In this document: positions 28,209 to 37,142 of the stretch, piece by piece
How the letters are laid out: every line of letters starts with the position of its first letter
Position numbering within the stretch: the stretch's first letter is position 1
The notes under the pieces: generated by a model
The model's input: the letters and a program-made list of their open reading frames with translations, nothing else
What the model was told of the DNA's origin: nothing
Databases searched by the model: none
Made by a program: the position numbers and the translations under genes
Assembly: GCA_030684835.1 (NCBI GenBank)
Contig: JAUXWZ010000076.1
Coordinates: 40,701-104,700, forward strand
DNA: 64,000 nucleotides
Direction of reading: 5' to 3'
DNA from: Beijerinckiaceae bacterium
Lineage (GTDB): Bacteria; Pseudomonadota; Alphaproteobacteria; Rhizobiales; Beijerinckiaceae

Positions 28209-30085
28209 TAGCTTGCGCCTCTCGTGATGGAGCCGAATCGTTCTGCTCGCAAAGCTGCGGATATAATCGTAGCCGCAGCGGGGGTAACTCCCTCCACCCG
28301 ACCTGCGTGAGCAACGGTATGTGGCCTTATGACACTAAGTCTCTGCTTGATCTCGTTCGACAGGCCTGGGAGCCCCTCATAGTCGAAGTTGCAGGGGATG
28401 ATCTGCTCCTCTGCGTCACGCAGGCGCAAAAGGTCAGCATCCTGCCGCCTCAGATATACGTCGTATTTGGCGTCGTTCTCCACAAGCTCGGAAATACGAG
28501 GGTCAAAGGTACCCAATTCGGGAAATGCGCTCGCCAGCTTCTGGAAAGGGAGATCTGGCCGGGACAACACTTCGAAAAGGCTACGCTGGATGCCGTCCCG
28601 GTTCACCTCTATGCCGCGCTTGGCAAACTCCTGCGGCGATAATCTTGTCTCCTCCAATGCACTTCTCAACTTTTTCAATTCGAGAATCTTTTGGCTGAAC
28701 ACGTGAGAGCGAACGCCGCCGACGCACCCGAGGTCGACTCCGCGCGCGGTCAAGCGTTGATCGGCATTATCTGCGCGCAAGCTCAACCGATATTCAGCCC
28801 GCGATGTGAACATGCGGTAAGGCTCTGTTACGCCCTTCGTTACCAGATCGTCGATCATAACCCCAATGTAGCTTATATCCCGGGTCAGATAGGTTTCGCG
28901 CTGATTGCCTGCTACGCGCGCAGCATTTACCCCGGCGAGGAGCCCCTGGGCGGCCGCTTCCTCATAGCCAGTTGTTCCGTTGATTTGTCCGGCGAGAAAC
29001 AGCCCGGCTACCCGTTTGGTCTGCAACCCTAGCGTCAATTCCCGGGGGTCGATGTGATCATATTCGATCGCGTACCCTGGTGTGAGAATTTCCACACGCT
29101 CAAGGCCCGGTATTGTTCGAACGAACTCCGCCTGCACTTCTTTTGGCAAAGAAGTCGAGATTCCATTTGGGTACACGGTAATGTCACCCAAACCCTCCGG
29201 CTCCAGAAAGATTTGATGGCTGCTGCGATCGGCAAAACGCGTGACCTTGTCCTCTATCGAAGGGCAATAACGCGGCCCACGCCCGGTGATGGCGCCCGAA
29301 TACATAGCAGAAAGGTGTAAATTTGCGTTGATAACGTCATGAGTTGCCTGCGTAGTCGCCGTAACATGGCACGCAACCTGCGGCCGCGTTATCTCTTTGG
29401 TCAGGCAGGAAAATGGTTCCGGAGACGAATCGCCTAACTGGGCTACGAGCCCGGCGAAGTTGATCGTTCTTCCGTCAAGACGCGGTGGAGTACCGGTCTT
29501 AAGCCGTGCGAGCGCGAAACCATGTGCTAGTAACGAATCAGATAGAGACTGACTTGCCGGATCTCCTTGCCTCCCGCCAACCGCGAGGTTAGCGCCAATA
29601 TGCATCACGCCACGCAGGAAGGTGCCGGTCGTGATGACAACAGAGCCGGCACCAATCTTCGAGCCATCACCAAGGGTGACCCCTTGTATTTTGCCCTCGG
29701 AAACAACGATGCTGGCTACCTCTGCCTCGAGCACATCCAAACCGGGAACCAGTTTGATTTCCCGTTGCATCGCAGCCTCATAGAGCGCGCGATCCGCCTG
29801 GGCTCGCGGACCCCTTACAGCAGGACCCTTCGACCGGTTTAGGAGCCTGAACTGGATCCCTGCCTCGTCGGCAAGGCGCCCCATGAGTCCGTCCAGAGCA
29901 TCAATCTCTCTGACAAGATGTCCCTTACCAAGACCGCCTATCGCAGGGTTGCAAGACATAACTCCAACGGTTGAAAAGCGATGGGTCACCAGAACAGTTC
30001 GTGCGCCAACCCGAGCCGCAGCAGCGGCGGCCTCGCATCCCGCGTGCCCCCCTCCAATCACCACGACATCGTAAGAATTTGCCAA
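28208..30085 (-). CDS. mnmG: tRNA uridine-5-carboxymethylaminomethyl modification enzyme MnmG (GidA)
   Basis: MnmG works with MnmE to add the cmnm5 group to U34 of certain tRNAs, using FAD, methylene-THF and glycine. The FAD motif [10 protein letters not shown] is near 11-20, with [16 protein letters not shown] near 45-60, NINAN-type loops later, and the C-terminal helical [10 protein letters not shown] region. Length of 625 is standard. A TTG start at 30085 is preceded by GAGAGGG. It overlaps the rsmG start by one base and is separated from mnmE by a short gap holding a parS site. Confidence 0.96.
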   Translation of the reverse strand: MANSYDVVVIGGGHAGCEAAAAAARVGARTVLVTHRFSTVGVMSCNPAIGGLGKGHLVREIDALDGLMGRLADEAGIQFRLLNRSKGPAVRGPRAQADRALYEAAMQREIKLVPGLDVLEAEVASIVVSEGKIQGVTLGDGSKIGAGSVVITTGTFLRGVMHIGANLAVGGRQGDPASQSLSDSLLAHGFALARLKTGTPPRLDGRTINFAGLVAQLGDSSPEPFSCLTKEITRPQVACHVTATTQATHDVINANLHLSAMYSGAITGRGPRYCPSIEDKVTRFADRSSHQIFLEPEGLGDITVYPNGISTSLPKEVQAEFVRTIPGLERVEILTPGYAIEYDHIDPRELTLGLQTKRVAGLFLAGQINGTTGYEEAAAQGLLAGVNAARVAGNQRETYLTRDISYIGVMIDDLVTKGVTEPYRMFTSRAEYRLSLRADNADQRLTARGVDLGCVGGVRSHVFSQKILELKKLRSALEETRLSPQEFAKRGIEVNRDGIQRSLFEVLSRPDLPFQKLASAFPELGTFDPRISELVENDAKYDVYLRRQDADLLRLRDAEEQIIPCNFDYEGLPGLSNEIKQRLSVIRPHTVAHAGRVEGVTPAAATIISAALRAERFGSITRGAS

Positions 30086-30122
30086 GACGCCCTCTCCAAC
30101 TGATTACGCGAACGAATCGAAA

Positions 30123-30138
30123 TGTTTCACGTGAAACA
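30123..30138. promoter_or_regulatory. parS site between mnmE and mnmG
   Basis: TGTTTCACGTGAAACA is a perfect 16-of-16 match to the conserved bacterial parS consensus. It directly abuts the mnmE stop codon at 30139 and lies in the 53-base gap before mnmG, about 3.3 kb from the origin-like region and 3.4 kb from the parB start. This is the best ParB-loading site in the window. Confidence 0.95.
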
Positions 30139-31452
30139 TCATTTTCCCAAACAGAAACGGCTAAAAACTTCATCCAAGAGTTCGTCGTTGCTGATGACGC
30201 CAATCAGTTCGTCAAGATGCGCAGAGGCGGTCCGCAACTCTTCTGCTACTAACTCAAGCTGCCCCGCCTTTAGCCTTGCAATACCTCGTGACAGCGCCTC
30301 AGAAGCTCCGCTCACGCTGGAGAACTGCCGTCGGCTGACAAGAAGGGACGGTTCTCCGGTGGCGCGCGTTGCCACTAAATTATCGTAGATTTTCGCTAAA
30401 AGCTCCGCCACCCCTTCACCAGTCAACGCCGAGATCACGCTATCAGCGGATTCAAAAGATATAAGATCTGATTTGCTGTTCACCAGCCATAGATTGGGGT
30501 GTGACAGATGAGGTTCTGACGTAGGCTCATCAACTGCAGCCAACCACAAAACGATGTGCGCTTCTTTCACTTTCTCGCGGGTCCGAGCTATACCCAGTTT
30601 CTCAATAGCATCGGAAGCTTCGCGGATTCCAGCGCTGTCGACAAAAGTTACAGGCAACCCTCGCAAATCAATAGTAACCTCCAGCAAATCACGGGTAGTA
30701 CCCGGTATTTCAGAGATGATCGCAACATCTCGCGAGGCTATCCGGTTTATGAGAGTGGATTTCCCAGAATTTGGGGCGCCGGCAATGAGAACTATCCCAC
30801 CATCGCGAACGATCTCGGTCTCTCTGCGCGCTGCTAAGGCGTCTCTAAAATACTGATTTAGTTCTGCTAAGTCGATCTCAATTTCCTGGGTTATATCAAC
30901 TGGAATCTCATTTTCGTCAGGAAAGTCGAGATGGGCTTCGATCAAGGCCTCCGAGCTAATAAGTAGCTGCCGCCACGATTGAGCTATTCGGGGAAGGTCT
31001 CCGGATAATTGCTTTAGGGCTTGGCGTCGTTGCAACTCAGTATCGGCAGCAACTAAATCTGCAAGGCCCTCTACAGAGGTCAGATCAAGCTTGCGATTCT
31101 GAAACGCTCGCCTCGTAAACTCGCCAGGACCGGCAGCGCGGAGACCTTCAAATTCGCCAAGAGAATCAAGGAGCGCTCCAACAACAGCCCTCCCACCATG
31201 AATATGAAACTCAACAATGTCTTCGCCGGTAAAACTCGTCGGACCGGGAAACCACAATAACAGCCCATGGTCGACGACTTCTCCGGTCACTTTATTGCGA
31301 AGCTCTGTCAAAATCGCGCGACGAGGGATCGGAGATTTCCCGGACATAGTCCTGGCCACGATACCTGCCGCAGGACCCGAAACACGCACGACCGCGACGC
31401 CTGCCCGGCCCACACCACTCGACAGCGCAAAGATCGTGTCAAACATGGGCAT
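30139..31452 (-). CDS. mnmE: tRNA modification GTPase MnmE
   Basis: MnmE is the GTPase partner of MnmG in wobble-uridine modification. The 437-residue product has an N-terminal tetrahydrofolate-binding domain starting DTIFALSSGVGRAGVAV, a helical domain, an inserted G domain with P-loop GAPNSGKSTLINR and DSAGIRE, and the C-terminal FCLGK motif with the catalytic cysteine. Two starts, ATG 31452 and ATG 31446, are possible; an AGGGG site favours the first. Its stop touches a parS site. Confidence 0.96.
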   Translation of the reverse strand: MPMFDTIFALSSGVGRAGVAVVRVSGPAAGIVARTMSGKSPIPRRAILTELRNKVTGEVVDHGLLLWFPGPTSFTGEDIVEFHIHGGRAVVGALLDSLGEFEGLRAAGPGEFTRRAFQNRKLDLTSVEGLADLVAADTELQRRQALKQLSGDLPRIAQSWRQLLISSEALIEAHLDFPDENEIPVDITQEIEIDLAELNQYFRDALAARRETEIVRDGGIVLIAGAPNSGKSTLINRIASRDVAIISEIPGTTRDLLEVTIDLRGLPVTFVDSAGIREASDAIEKLGIARTREKVKEAHIVLWLAAVDEPTSEPHLSHPNLWLVNSKSDLISFESADSVISALTGEGVAELLAKIYDNLVATRATGEPSLLVSRRQFSSVSGASEALSRGIARLKAGQLELVAEELRTASAHLDELIGVISNDELLDEVFSRFCLGK

Positions 31453-31503
31453 CGACCCCTACGAGAAAAAGCCCCGTACTGCCGTAGGCAACTGCCCGGT
31501 ATT

Positions 31504-32772
31504 TTACGTGTTCATCGAGTCGAAGAAACTCGTATTTCCTTTCGGCGTCTCGCGAAGTTTGCCAAGCAGGAACTCGATTGCGTCCACTGTACCCATAGGA
31601 TTGAGGATACGCCGCAAAACGTACATCTTCTTGAGGATATCCGCGGGAACAAGGAGCTCTTCCTTGCGTGTTCCAGACCGCGTGATGTCGATGGAGGGGA
31701 ATACGCGCTTATCCGCGACCTTGCGATCAAGAATAATTTCGCTGTTGCCCGTACCCTTGAATTCTTCGAAAATAACCTCGTCCATACGCGAACCAGTGTC
31801 GACGAGCGCTGTAGCGATAATCGTTAGAGACCCACCTTCTTCGATGTTTCGAGCTGCGCCAAAAAATCGCTTCGGCCGTTGAAGCGCGTTGGCGTCAACA
31901 CCGCCGGTGAGCACCTTACCGGAAGAAGGAACGACCGTATTGTAAGCGCGTCCGAGACGAGTGATTGAATCCAGCAAAATAACAACATCACGGCCATGCT
32001 CGACCAACCGTTTTGCCTTTTCGATCACCATTTCAGATACTTGAACATGGCGTACCGCAGGTTCGTCAAACGTGGATGAAACAACTTCACCCTTAACCGA
32101 CCGCTGCATATCGGTGACCTCTTCAGGCCTCTCATCAATCAGCAAAACGATCAGGTAGCACTCTGGATGATTTGTCGTGATCGATTGAGCGATATTCTGC
32201 AGCAAGACCGTCTTGCCGGTCCTTGGTGGAGCCACAATCAGCGCGCGCTGGCCCTTCCCGATGGGGGAAACGATGTCAATGACCCGAGATGATAGATCCT
32301 TGCGCGTCGGATCCTCTATTTCCAACCTAAGGCGCGAATCCGGATACAAAGGCGTCAAATTGTCGAAATGAACTTTGTGCCGGGCCTTTTCAGGGTCTTC
32401 GAAATTGATTGTGTTGACCTTGAGCAAGGCAAAATAGCGCTCGCCTTCTTTCGGACTGCGGATAAACCCCTCGACTGTATCGCCTGTACGCAAGCCAAAG
32501 CGCCGTATCTGCGAGGGCGATATATAAATGTCGTCGGGTCCGGCGAGGTAATTGGCGTCAGAGGACCTGAGAAACCCAAAACCATCTTGCAAAACTTCAA
32601 CGACGCCCTCGCCGATGATCTCAATGTCCTTGCTCGCCAATTGTTTCAGGATCGCAAACATCAGCTCTTGCTTGCGCATAATCGAGGCGTTTTCGACCTC
32701 GTGCTCCTCGGCGAAGCTGAGCAGATCGGTAGGCGATTTTTGCTTCAAATCATGAAGTTTGATTTCCCGCAT
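31504..32772 (-). CDS. rho: Transcription termination factor Rho
   Basis: Rho is a hexameric RNA translocase that ends transcription at C-rich sites. The 422-residue product has the N-terminal helical domain ([18 protein letters not shown]), the RNA-binding cold-shock-like fold around [12 protein letters not shown], and the ATPase core with [15 protein letters not shown] and [18 protein letters not shown] 32772 restores the standard N-terminus; an ATG at 32796 adds eight residues. The near absence of intrinsic terminators at convergent gene ends in this window fits heavy use of Rho. Confidence 0.97.
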   Translation of the reverse strand: MREIKLHDLKQKSPTDLLSFAEEHEVENASIMRKQELMFAILKQLASKDIEIIGEGVVEVLQDGFGFLRSSDANYLAGPDDIYISPSQIRRFGLRTGDTVEGFIRSPKEGERYFALLKVNTINFEDPEKARHKVHFDNLTPLYPDSRLRLEIEDPTRKDLSSRVIDIVSPIGKGQRALIVAPPRTGKTVLLQNIAQSITTNHPECYLIVLLIDERPEEVTDMQRSVKGEVVSSTFDEPAVRHVQVSEMVIEKAKRLVEHGRDVVILLDSITRLGRAYNTVVPSSGKVLTGGVDANALQRPKRFFGAARNIEEGGSLTIIATALVDTGSRMDEVIFEEFKGTGNSEIILDRKVADKRVFPSIDITRSGTRKEELLVPADILKKMYVLRRILNPMGTVDAIEFLLGKLRETPKGNTSFFDSMNT

Positions 32773-32955
32773 GGGGACGATCCCTAAATGTCCCATCGCT
32801 TAGGCAATGGGTTCTGACGTTTGAAAATACGGCGCCCGGAGGGCAAGGGCCGACCCAGACCGCGATGCGCGGCTTACAAGGTAGCGGCTCCCGTGAGGAG
32901 AGACCTGATAGATAATCCGATTCCAAAAGCAACACAAGCGCGGCGGGGAGCTCCA

Positions 32956-33378
32956 TCAGAACGGCTTGGCAATGACAAAGATGACAATTCCGATCATTAG
33001 GATGGTGGGTAACTCATTGAGAATACGAAAGTATCTTTGTGGTTTCATATTTGCGTCGTTTCCGAAAGACCGCCGGATGCGCCCCATATGAAAATGAGAT
33101 GCAGTCAGGGCGATTACAAATATGAGCTTGGCTTGAAGCCATCCGTCGGAGATGAAGCCTCCATACCAAATCAGCGCAATACCTGTTGCCCAAGCGACAA
33201 CCATGGCTGGTGTCATGATGGCGCGATACAGACGCCGCTCCATCACCTTGAATGTCTCGCTCTGGATAGACCCGTGCGCCGCTTCAACGTGGTAAACGAA
33301 CAAGCGAGGCAGATAGAGCAAACCTGCCATCCATGAGATGATTGCCAGCACGTGTAAGACTTTAATCCAGACAAACAT
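32956..33378 (-). CDS. hemJ: Protoporphyrinogen IX oxidase HemJ
   Basis: HemJ (UPF0093) is an inner-membrane, haem-containing enzyme that oxidises protoporphyrinogen IX in haem synthesis. The 140-residue protein has four predicted membrane segments, the conserved N-terminal histidine (H9 in WIKVLHVLAIISWMAGLLY), LPRLFVYH and RILNELPT near the C-terminus. ATG 33378 is preferred to the overlapping GTG at 33381. It borders the origin-like region, where Caulobacter has hemE; hemE is not present in this window. Confidence 0.93.
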   Translation of the reverse strand: MFVWIKVLHVLAIISWMAGLLYLPRLFVYHVEAAHGSIQSETFKVMERRLYRAIMTPAMVVAWATGIALIWYGGFISDGWLQAKLIFVIALTASHFHMGRIRRSFGNDANMKPQRYFRILNELPTILMIGIVIFVIAKPF

Positions 33379-33487
33379 CACAATTCCGATTGCGGATTGT
33401 CTTTAAGACAAACCTAAAGGATTCTTTCTAAATCTTATTTTAAGACTCCTGTAGGTCTGACAAGACTCATGACTTGATCTGCATAGC

Positions 33488-33496
33488 CTGTCCACA
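33488..33496 (+). promoter_or_regulatory. DnaA-box-like 9-mer (weak)
   Basis: CTGTCCACA differs from the DnaA consensus TTATCCACA at two positions. It is the weakest of the four candidates and is counted only because of its cluster. Confidence 0.4.
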
Positions 33497-33528
33497 GGAA
33501 GTGAGTAGGTAAAGCGGTAACCATGCTG

Positions 33529-33537
33529 TTTTCCACA
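33529..33537 (+). promoter_or_regulatory. DnaA box
   Basis: TTTTCCACA differs from TTATCCACA at one position and is followed by G as in many functional boxes. It lies 29 bases left of the CtrA box. Confidence 0.6.
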
Positions 33538-33565
33538 GACCCGGGAAAACGCCGTAAAGGCTTTC

Positions 33566-33581
33566 TTAACAATGTATTAAC
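33566..33581 (+). promoter_or_regulatory. CtrA box in the origin region
   Basis: TTAA (33566-33569) and TTAAC (33577-33581) are spaced by exactly seven bases, a perfect full CtrA site. A second, near-match TTAA-N7-TTTA lies at 33616-33630. In Caulobacter CtrA represses initiation by binding several such sites in oriC, so these may restrain origin firing here. Confidence 0.72.
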
Positions 33582-33649
33582 GCGAAGGGAATTCAGGCGT
33601 TCGGATTGATAAAGGTTAATGAAGCGTTTAGAAGCCCGCGGCTCCAAAA

Positions 33650-33658
33650 TTATCCAAA
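33650..33658 (+). promoter_or_regulatory. DnaA box
   Basis: TTATCCAAA differs from TTATCCACA at one position. It lies to the right of the CtrA sites. Confidence 0.5.
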
Positions 33659-33727
33659 GCTTCTTGTCTGTTGATGAAAAGCCGACTTTCGGGCATCAAC
33701 GCACAGGCTCGGCTAAAACGGTGATGG

Positions 33728-33736
33728 TTATCCACC
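33728..33736 (+). promoter_or_regulatory. DnaA box
   Basis: TTATCCACC differs from TTATCCACA only at the last base. It lies about 50 bases before the ppsR start codon. Confidence 0.6.
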
Positions 33737-33782
33737 GCGCTCCACAGATAATCTGGTGGCTCAGGCCGATGGAGTTAGCATC

Positions 33783-34616
33783 TTGAATCGAAACTATTTT
33801 CATCTGCATTTGGTTTCGGATGCGACTGGAGAAACTCTGATAGCTGTCAGTCGGGCCGTCACAGCCCAGTTTCAGGGTGTGGCGTCGATTGAGCACGTCT
33901 ATCCATTGGTTAGAAACCGCACCCAGCTTGATCGCGCAATCGCCGAAATCAGTGCGGCGCCCGGAGTCGTTCTGTATACATTGGTCGACAAGGAGCTTGC
34001 GACAGAGCTTGAGCGAGCTTGTGCAGAAACAGGCAGTCCGCACCTGTCTGTCTTGCAGCCGATTTTTGAATTGTTCCAATCCTATCTAGGCGCGGTTTCG
34101 ACCTCGCGTCCTGGCGCCCAGCACATGCTGAACGCCGAGTACTTCAAACGCATCGACGCTCTCAATTTCACGATGATGCATGACGACGGTCAGATTGCGG
34201 ACAACCTTGATCAAGCGGATGTTGTGCTTCTTGGTGTGAGTCGTACATCAAAGACGCCGACCAGTATTTACCTGGCCAATCGAGGCATCAAGACCGCGAA
34301 TATTCCCCTGGTTCCCGGCGTCCCCCTTCCGCCCGAAATTTACGAAACCCGAAAAGCTCTCATTGTAGGATTGATAGCTTCCCCCGAGCGAATTGTTCAA
34401 ATTCGACAAAATCGCTTGTTGACGTTGAATGCCGGACAGGAAAGCTCCTATGTAGATCGAATGTCTGTAGCTGAAGAAATAGCAGGATCGCGGCGGCTGT
34501 TTCAGCAAAACGGCTGGCCTGCAATTGATGTTACGCGCCGTTCAATCGAAGAAACAGCAGCTGCCATTATCGACTTTTTGAAAGAGCATAGGCTCAAGTT
34601 TATTGCTGAGGGTTAG
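33783..34616 (+). CDS. ppsR: PEP synthase / PPDK regulatory protein PpsR (DUF299)
   Basis: This bifunctional kinase/pyrophosphorylase inactivates and reactivates PEP synthase or pyruvate, phosphate dikinase by threonine phosphorylation. The P-loop-like GVSRTSKT is at 151-158 and the family opening HLHLVSDATGETL at 8-20. TTG 33783 gives 277 residues, the Escherichia coli length, with GGAG spaced 8 bases; an upstream GTG at 33756 is possible but lacks this. It is the first gene of the rightward arm from the origin, as in Caulobacter and Rickettsia (RP001). Confidence 0.94.
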   Translation: MNRNYFHLHLVSDATGETLIAVSRAVTAQFQGVASIEHVYPLVRNRTQLDRAIAEISAAPGVVLYTLVDKELATELERACAETGSPHLSVLQPIFELFQSYLGAVSTSRPGAQHMLNAEYFKRIDALNFTMMHDDGQIADNLDQADVVLLGVSRTSKTPTSIYLANRGIKTANIPLVPGVPLPPEIYETRKALIVGLIASPERIVQIRQNRLLTLNAGQESSYVDRMSVAEEIAGSRRLFQQNGWPAIDVTRRSIEETAAAIIDFLKEHRLKFIAEG

Positions 34617-34618
34617 GT

Positions 34619-35245
34619 GTGCAAGCTGTCCAGCACAAACTCTGGCTCGCAGACGAACCGCTTGTTCTCGCCTCGCGAAGCAAAGCGCGAAGGGCCATGC
34701 TTACAAACGCTGGAATCCCAATTGATGTTATTCCGTCGGATGTGGATGAACCGTTTTTACAACAAGGATTCGGACCAAACATAACTGCTTCCGAGATCGC
34801 AGTTAACCTCGCCAACGCCAAGGCGGCTGATGTATCTTATAAGCACCCATCACGGCTCGTGCTTGGATCAGATCAAACACTTGAACTAGACGGCATGCCC
34901 CTCGCTAAAGCCGAAAGCCGGGCTGAAGCCAAGGAAAGACTCGCTCTACTGTCCGGACGCCAACATCACCTTTATTCGGCGTTTTCCTTCGTTCGAAGTG
35001 GAGAAGTGCTTCATTCAGGCGTTCATATGGCGAGCATCAGTATGCGTACATTGGGCGAAAAGTTTATAGACGCCTACCTCGATATGATAGGCGATAGTGT
35101 GCTTGCAAGTGTGGCCGTCTATGAAGTCGAGGGGATGGGCGCGCAAATGATTCAACGAATCGAGGGTGACTGGTTTACGATCCAGGGATTGCCATTGACC
35201 CCTGTCATCGCGTTTCTTCAACATCAACGCTTTCTGCTAACCTAG
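34619..35245 (+). CDS. maf: Maf-family nucleoside triphosphate pyrophosphatase
   Basis: Maf proteins hydrolyse non-canonical or modified nucleotides to monophosphates. The 208-residue product shows ASRSKARRAML near 18-28, the acidic VLGSDQTLELDG block and YSAFSF. A GTG start lies within 2 bases of the ppsR stop, implying coupling. It shares the conserved origin-proximal order ppsR-maf-coaE-dnaQ. Confidence 0.9.
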   Translation: MQAVQHKLWLADEPLVLASRSKARRAMLTNAGIPIDVIPSDVDEPFLQQGFGPNITASEIAVNLANAKAADVSYKHPSRLVLGSDQTLELDGMPLAKAESRAEAKERLALLSGRQHHLYSAFSFVRSGEVLHSGVHMASISMRTLGEKFIDAYLDMIGDSVLASVAVYEVEGMGAQMIQRIEGDWFTIQGLPLTPVIAFLQHQRFLLT

Positions 35246-35256
35246 GGAGATGAGGC

Positions 35257-35838
35257 TTGTTGGTCGTTGGTCTGACCGGCTCAATCGGGATGGGTAAAAC
35301 GACCACATCCGACATGTTCCGACGAGCAGGAATAGCTGTGCACGACTCGGATTTGACGGTGCACGAACTCTACGCTTCGACTGCAGTAGAACCGATTTCA
35401 AAAGCTTTTCCTGGTGTTGTAGAACAGGGCGTGGTGAACAGAAGCGCCTTGGCAAGCAGGGTGCTCAACAGTGAATCTGCTTTGCACCGCCTCCAGATGA
35501 TCGTTCATCCATTAGTTCAGTCGCATCGCGAGGCCTTTATCTCGAAGGTTCGCATGCAGGGCGCCGCGCTCTGTATTGTAGACATTCCCCTCTTGTTTGA
35601 GACAGAAGCTGACCGCTCTATAGATATGACAATTGTCGTCACGGCGCCCGGACATGTGCAAAAGCAACGTGTCATGTCCCGACCGGGGATGACTGAAGCA
35701 AAGTTTCACGCGATACTTTCCAAGCAAATGCCAGACGCGCAAAAGCGCCTTCTTGCCCACTGGATCATCGATACGTCCATGGGTCTGGAGTCCGCCAGCC
35801 GACAAGTGTCGGGGGTATTGCGCGCCCTCGTTCGATAA
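35257..35838 (+). CDS. coaE: Dephospho-CoA kinase
   Basis: CoaE phosphorylates dephospho-CoA at the 3' hydroxyl, the last step of CoA synthesis. The P-loop GSIGMGKTT is at 8-16, followed by the ADVIVHE-like DSDLTVHEL and the lid region DIPLLFE. TTG 35257 is preceded by AGGGAG at 7 bases. The 193-residue length is usual. The first CoA enzyme coaA lies 6 kb away on the other strand. Confidence 0.94.
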   Translation: MLVVGLTGSIGMGKTTTSDMFRRAGIAVHDSDLTVHELYASTAVEPISKAFPGVVEQGVVNRSALASRVLNSESALHRLQMIVHPLVQSHREAFISKVRMQGAALCIVDIPLLFETEADRSIDMTIVVTAPGHVQKQRVMSRPGMTEAKFHAILSKQMPDAQKRLLAHWIIDTSMGLESASRQVSGVLRALVR

Positions 35839-35860
35839 CTTCAAAGAAAGTCGCAGTCAC

Positions 35861-36559
35861 GTGCAAATACGCGAATTAATTCTCGATACGGAAACGACTG
35901 GACTGGACCCGGCAAGCGGCGATCGCATTGTTGAAATCGGCTGTGTTGAAGTCATCAACTCGGTTTTAACTGGCCAGACGTATCACGTTTACCTGGATCC
36001 CGAACGGGATATGCCGGAAGAAGCGTTTCGCGTCCACGGTCTTTCACGCGACTTCCTCGCGGGTAAACCAAAGTTCGCAGATATTAGCGCTGACTTTCTT
36101 GCCTTCGTGGGCGAAGCGCGGCTTGTCATTCACAATGCCGAATTCGACATGAAGTTTATCAATGCCGAGTTGAAGCGATGCGGCTCGCAGCCGCTCGGTA
36201 TGGATCGCGTTATCGACACGTTGGCAATAGCGCGTCGCAAACATCCAGGCGCATCTAACAGCCTTGACGCACTTTGTTCGCGATACAAGATCGATAACGC
36301 TCGCCGCACTAAACACGGGGCGCTGCTCGACGCGGAAATTCTCGCGGAAGTTTATGCCGAACTCATGGGAGGTCGTCAGAAAGTCTTCGAGTTGGCCTCA
36401 AGCGTCGTGAAGAAAGTCGAGACAATATATCTCGATACCGCCGCAATATCGAGGCCCGACGCAATTGGCATTCTGTTGAAGCCTGACGAGGAAGCTGCCC
36501 ATAACGCTCTCATCGAAAAGATGGGCGAAAAAGCGCTATGGGCGAAATACGTTTCATAG
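35861..36559 (+). CDS. dnaQ: DNA polymerase III subunit epsilon (proofreading exonuclease)
   Basis: Epsilon is the 3'-5' proofreading subunit of the replicase. The 232-residue product has the DEDDh motifs: ExoI DTETTG with Asp9 and Glu11, ExoII HNAEFDMKF, and ExoIII KHGALLDAEILAEVY with His and Asp. A GTG start at 35861 is preferred because it begins the canonical LILDTETTG strand; the frame is open back to 35753 inside coaE. It ends 6 bases from convergent secB. Confidence 0.95.
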   Translation: MQIRELILDTETTGLDPASGDRIVEIGCVEVINSVLTGQTYHVYLDPERDMPEEAFRVHGLSRDFLAGKPKFADISADFLAFVGEARLVIHNAEFDMKFINAELKRCGSQPLGMDRVIDTLAIARRKHPGASNSLDALCSRYKIDNARRTKHGALLDAEILAEVYAELMGGRQKVFELASSVVKKVETIYLDTAAISRPDAIGILLKPDEEAAHNALIEKMGEKALWAKYVS

Positions 36560-36565
36560 GTTTGA

Positions 36566-37048
36566 TCAGGCCATATTGGCCGGAGCATCCTGGGCGCCCT
36601 GAGCTTCCACCCGCTGTCGGTAAAGCGCGACAAAGTCGATTGGCTCAAGCAATAAGGGCGGGAACCCGCCGTTGCGCACTGCGTCGGATATGATCTGCCG
36701 CGCGAAAGGGAAGAGAAGGCGTGGACACTCGATCATCACGATCGGATGGAGATCCGCCTGAGGGATATTCACCAGACGAAACAGCCCCGCGTAGTTTAGC
36801 TCAAACTGGAATAAGAGACCCGCACCTTCGCCCGCCGATCCCTCGATCGTTAGGCTGACCTCGAAATCGTTTGCCTCGATCTGGTTTGCGTTGACGTTGA
36901 CCTGGATCGAAATATTCGGGCTTTCCTGCTGTGGCGCCAACGAGCGAGGAGCGTTCGGATTCTCAAAAGAGAGATCCTTTACATACTGCGCAAGGACATT
37001 CATCTGCGGAAGTGCCCCGTTGCCTCCGTTGCCATTCTGATCGCTCAT
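36566..37048 (-). CDS. secB: Protein-export chaperone SecB
   Basis: SecB is a cytosolic tetrameric chaperone that keeps preproteins unfolded and delivers them to SecA. The 160-residue product has [19 protein letters not shown] near 16-34, the beta-sheet substrate groove, and [32 protein letters not shown]. The N-terminal tail is glycine/asparagine rich and the C-terminal tail alanine rich, both normal in alphaproteobacteria. Position beside dnaQ is conserved around alphaproteobacterial origins. Confidence 0.97.
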   Translation of the reverse strand: MSDQNGNGGNGALPQMNVLAQYVKDLSFENPNAPRSLAPQQESPNISIQVNVNANQIEANDFEVSLTIEGSAGEGAGLLFQFELNYAGLFRLVNIPQADLHPIVMIECPRLLFPFARQIISDAVRNGGFPPLLLEPIDFVALYRQRVEAQGAQDAPANMA

Positions 37049-37142
37049 TCCCCGCTCCTACTCTGATCCGCTGGCGCGGTAAGGACGCACCGATGGCGCC
37101 GCCTAACATGGAAAGCAGAGTGAACACAACTTACTCGAGCGC

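Larger units (their letters stand above)
33379..33782. other. Probable chromosomal replication origin (oriC)
   Basis: This 404-base gap has no gene. It holds an AT-rich stretch (33401-33450, 36 of 50 bases A/T), three GANTC sites within 49 bases (33420, 33444, 33464), four DnaA-box-like 9-mers and a full CtrA box (33566-33581). It lies between hemJ and ppsR-maf-coaE-dnaQ, the position of oriC in Caulobacter and relatives, and flanking genes point away on both sides. parAB and two parS sites lie 3-8 kb to the left. Borders are approximate and replication activity is inferred. Confidence 0.85.
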
